DNA of 31,252 bases, from positions 1-31,252 of the forward strand of contig CAZMUN010000012.1 in NCBI GenBank assembly GCA_964569815.1, given 5' to 3'. The position numbers and the translations under genes were made by a program. Position 1 is the stretch's first letter; every line of letters starts with the position of its first letter. Origin of the DNA: CAZMUN01 sp964569815. Lineage in GTDB: Archaea; Iainarchaeota; Iainarchaeia; Iainarchaeales; GCA-2688035. The notes beneath the pieces were generated by a model. The model saw only the letters and a program-made list of their open reading frames with translations, made no database searches and was not told where the DNA came from. This document shows positions 28,923 to 31,252 of this stretch, piece by piece.

Positions 28923-28959
28923 CGCTCGTTCTTTTTAAGCATCTGTCCAAAAACTTTTT

Positions 28960-30447
28960 TTACCCCCCTGGAACCGCAATCGGAGTGTAATCGTCGGTGA
29001 AAACTGTTCCGCTTTTCCAATCCGGCTGATAGTGCCGCCTGGCAAGATTTTCCAGAAAGCCTTCCAGTGGAATCGGTTTTTGGGAAGCCATTATGACTGT
29101 GGGCCCGCAGTTGAAAGCATAAACGTTACTGAACACTGAGTTGATTGTCTTGTACTCTGACTTGAGGAAATGGCTGTCTTCCTCTCCAACAACCATTATT
29201 GTGAAGATGCCGTCTGGTGCAAGGCTGTTTCTTGCCTCCTGGAAAAACTCCTTGGTTGTGAGATGTGGCGGGATTATGTAAGAGCCGTTCTCGTACCTGA
29301 AAACGTCCATTTCTATTAAATCGTATTTCTTGTCTGAGCCCTTGAGAAACATTCTCGCGTCATCACAGTGCACTGAAAGCAGCTTGTTCGGCGCAAACCC
29401 AAAGTATTTCTTGCTTGCCTCCAAAACCACTGGGTTCAGTTCCACAGCGTCCACCTTTACCCCGTGCCTGTAAGCCAGGTTGAAGGGAAGGATTCCGGCT
29501 CCGACTCCAAGCACCAGCGCGTTGCCCGCAGGCCTGGCCAATGCGGCGTTCTCCATGCAGTCAAGGTAGCCCCAGCCTGGGGCAGCCTCTTCCCGGTTTT
29601 GGGGAAAAACTGCGCCCATTACGCCGCCGTTAATTGAAATCTTTCTAACGTCGCCTTCATCAAACACCCTGACTAAGCCATAAAGGCTTTCCATTCTTTC
29701 GTCAACGGGCGCAGGCGGCAGCTCCAACCGCGCCAGGTTCATGTCTTCTCCTGCGTTTTCACCGCTTGCTGCAGGCAGTGCAGATGGAGCCTGCTCTGCA
29801 ACGGGGATAAGAGCAAGCAAAAGCAAAATGAGCAATGCGCCTGAAACACAGAGCCATTTTTTTCCTGCCAAGGCTGCTGCGACTGCCGCCAGCACTGCAG
29901 CCAATGCAAGGAATATTGTGGTAAGGGGGAAAAGCATTATGAGGACAAAGGTTGTGAGAAAGGTGCCGCCCACGCTTCCAAGCGTTGAAAGCGCGTAAAG
30001 GTTTCCTGAAAGCCCACCGATTGAGTTCAGGTTCTTTGCCTTGAGCCGAACTGCAAAGGGCGAAACAGTTCCCAGCAAAACGCTTGGAGGCAAGAGCAAA
30101 AGGGTTGCGGTTGCAAGCGGCTCGGCTGCCCTTGGCAGGAAAGCGAATGCCTTTGCCGCTGGGCCGTGGGCAAGCGGAATTGCTGCGATAAATGCAGCTG
30201 CCAGTGCAACCAGCAAAGCCAGTGCCCTGTAGTCTGGTTTCTTGTCAGCCAAAGCGCCTCCCAAGTAGTAGCCAATTGCCAGCCCCCCCAAAATGGTTGC
30301 GATTATGCTGCCCCAAACATATGCCCCGCTCCCGTAGTGTGGTGCAAGCAGCCGGCCTCCTGCGATTTCAACCGCCATCAGTACAGCTCCGCATACGAAA
30401 ACCGTGGCACCAATTCTCAGACCTTTTATCTTTTCAAATGCACTCAC
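28960..30447 (-). CDS. Membrane-fused spermidine synthase-like protein
   Basis: This 495-residue fusion has about seven hydrophobic helices in residues 1-225 (transporter-like, with GSIIATILGGLAIGYYLGGA and SVLLGTVSPFAVRLKA). A soluble aminopropyltransferase/methyltransferase-like domain follows. Its SAM-type nucleotide site is LVLGVGAGILPFNLAYRHG (about 311), followed by VDAVELNPVVLEASKKYF, CDDARMFLK, DLIEMDVFRYENGSYIIPP, and FTDDYTPIAVP near the C-terminus. The SpeE GGGDG motif appears as GVGAG, so true polyamine synthesis is uncertain. The GTG at 30447 is chosen because GGGAGG lies at Shine-Dalgarno distance; a TTG nine codons upstream is in frame but unsupported. Confidence 0.8.
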   Translation of the reverse strand: MSAFEKIKGLRIGATVFVCGAVLMAVEIAGGRLLAPHYGSGAYVWGSIIATILGGLAIGYYLGGALADKKPDYRALALLVALAAAFIAAIPLAHGPAAKAFAFLPRAAEPLATATLLLLPPSVLLGTVSPFAVRLKAKNLNSIGGLSGNLYALSTLGSVGGTFLTTFVLIMLFPLTTIFLALAAVLAAVAAALAGKKWLCVSGALLILLLLALIPVAEQAPSALPAASGENAGEDMNLARLELPPAPVDERMESLYGLVRVFDEGDVRKISINGGVMGAVFPQNREEAAPGWGYLDCMENAALARPAGNALVLGVGAGILPFNLAYRHGVKVDAVELNPVVLEASKKYFGFAPNKLLSVHCDDARMFLKGSDKKYDLIEMDVFRYENGSYIIPPHLTTKEFFQEARNSLAPDGIFTIMVVGEEDSHFLKSEYKTINSVFSNVYAFNCGPTVIMASQKPIPLEGFLENLARRHYQPDWKSGTVFTDDYTPIAVPGG

Positions 30448-30541
30448 TGCAGTTTGCCTCCCTTTCTTGCACAATACAACGCTTTGGCTGCTGCGCCCCC
30501 GGAAAACAGGTTTTTTTCCCGTCCCACCTTTTTTTTCGCTT

Positions 30542-31252
30542 TCACCGTTCTATGCGGCTTCCGTTTCCCCTGTTGTTTAGGTCAAGCGCCTGGTTGATGT
30601 CCCTGTCTGTTGAAATACTGCCGCCGGCGCCATTGTTTGTGTCTGCCGGCGCGTTTGTGTCCTGGCTTTTCTGCCCGCTGTTGCCCTGCCCTGTTTGGCT
30701 GTTTGTGTCTGTTCCTGTTTCTGCTGCCTGCCCTGCCGCTCCAGCGCCTGCTGCCAGCGGCGTGCCGGCGACAGCGCCTGTGCTTTGCCCTGTTCTGCTT
30801 TTCTGCCCGTATTCTGCTTGTGCTGCCTGCCTTTCTGGTTTCCAGCCTGTGTCTTTTTTGTCAAGTTCTGCTATTTTGTCGCTGCATGCCTTTCTTGGCT
30901 TGCACACAAACTCATATGCGCCTGTTTCTGCGTCAAATTCTGGGAGGCATCCAACGTATTCGCCGTTGTCTGCCATCATGCACAATGGCTCTGGCTTGCT
31001 TGTCTTGAACATTATCGGGCTTTTTGGGGACAATGCCTCGTATTCCACTTCCCCTGCGTCAATTGAGCCGGAAACCATACGCAGCCCGCCGGCAACCTTC
31101 ACAGGAGAGCCACCAAACAGCGTGCCAGCAATTGCCACATCTCCTGCAAAATTGCTGTCGCCAGCCGCATTGAAATCATTTACTGCTACCGAATTTGGCG
31201 TGCTGTTTATGATATTCTTGCCTAAAGCCACGCTTGCTTCGCCCAGTGCTTG
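30542..31252 (-). CDS. Surface protein with YadA-like head repeats, N-terminus cut off by window edge
   Basis: The minus-strand frame is open to the right edge, so only the last ~236 residues are seen. The visible N-terminal part has SVALGKNIINSTPNSVAVND, which resembles the SVALG/NSVAV repeats of trimeric adhesin head domains. It is followed by a beta-helix-like DSNFAGDVAIAGTLFGG segment. Next comes a short cysteine-containing module (CMMADNGEYVGCLPEF, FVCKPRKACSDK) with four cysteines likely paired outside the cell. The final ~100 residues are low-complexity Gly/Gln/Thr/Ala/Asn, probably a disordered stalk, ending NNRGNGSRIER with no membrane helix. Probably an extracellular structural or adhesive protein; the fold assignment is tentative. 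Confidence 0.65.
   Translation of the reverse strand, partial: QALGEASVALGKNIINSTPNSVAVNDFNAAGDSNFAGDVAIAGTLFGGSPVKVAGGLRMVSGSIDAGEVEYEALSPKSPIMFKTSKPEPLCMMADNGEYVGCLPEFDAETGAYEFVCKPRKACSDKIAELDKKDTGWKPERQAAQAEYGQKSRTGQSTGAVAGTPLAAGAGAAGQAAETGTDTNSQTGQGNSGQKSQDTNAPADTNNGAGGSISTDRDINQALDLNNRGNGSRIER

Noticed and set aside
1..31252. CRISPR arrays, insertion sequences, transposases, prophage or attachment sites
   Set aside because: No spaced repeat arrays, transposase or integrase motifs, or terminal repeat pairs were seen; the only mobile element supported is the aRF1 intein.

Overview
The window is archaeal chromosomal DNA. Diagnostic genes are archaeal release factor aRF1, the heterodimeric primase PriS/PriL, an archaeal GINS subunit, PCNA, eIF2-alpha, ribosomal proteins L10e and S27e, archaeal TruD, single-chain Dph2, endonuclease Q and a Methanococcus-type S-layer protein. 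Archaeal TATA boxes lie about 26-30 bases before many start codons. Dense packing, many small orphan membrane or basic proteins and Lys/Glu-rich tails would fit a DPANN lineage (for example Diapherotrites or Micrarchaeota-like), but no rRNA is present and this placement is a low-confidence inference.

Layout. 1-2461: the 5' part of a polysaccharide deacetylase-like gene that runs off the left edge, a small basic orphan, and L10e with a charged tail. 2488-7422: a small membrane protein, PEP synthase, Dph2 and a UMP kinase-like protein. 7522-11535: aRF1, interrupted by a 502-residue intein exactly after the catalytic GGQ, followed by TruD. 11532-14400: envelope genes on the minus strand (membrane-anchored thioredoxin-like protein, family 2 glycosyltransferase, anchored orphan). 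14557-17493: a large S-layer gene with its own long leader and hairpin terminator. 17803-18880: a divergent pair, a winged-helix regulator and a BofA-like membrane protein. 18858-21088: a minus-strand operon of an HTH protein, an AmmeMemoRadiSam-type radical SAM enzyme, a glycine-zipper protein and a basic orphan. 21223-22760: a basic orphan and endonuclease Q. 22762-28230: replication and translation genes read leftwards (PCNA; then PriL, PriS, GINS, S27e, eIF2-alpha, PAC2), most overlapping by 4 bases. 28306-31252: a two-helix K+ channel, a likely 51-residue mini-gene, a membrane-fused spermidine synthase-like protein, and the C-terminal part of a surface protein running off the right edge.

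How the genes fit together. The primase/GINS/S27e/eIF2-alpha run is the known archaeal link between replication and translation genes; here it lacks L44e and Nop10. EndoQ ends in a consensus PCNA-interacting peptide, so it probably works with the PCNA encoded about 5 kb away. L10e, aRF1, TruD, Dph2, S27e and eIF2-alpha make the window rich in translation functions.

The most unusual object is the aRF1 intein. It splits the peptide-release motif, so the precursor should be unable to terminate translation until it splices. It carries a LAGLIDADG endonuclease and an extra XRE-type helix-turn-helix. No tRNA, rRNA, CRISPR array, insertion sequence or transposase was found.
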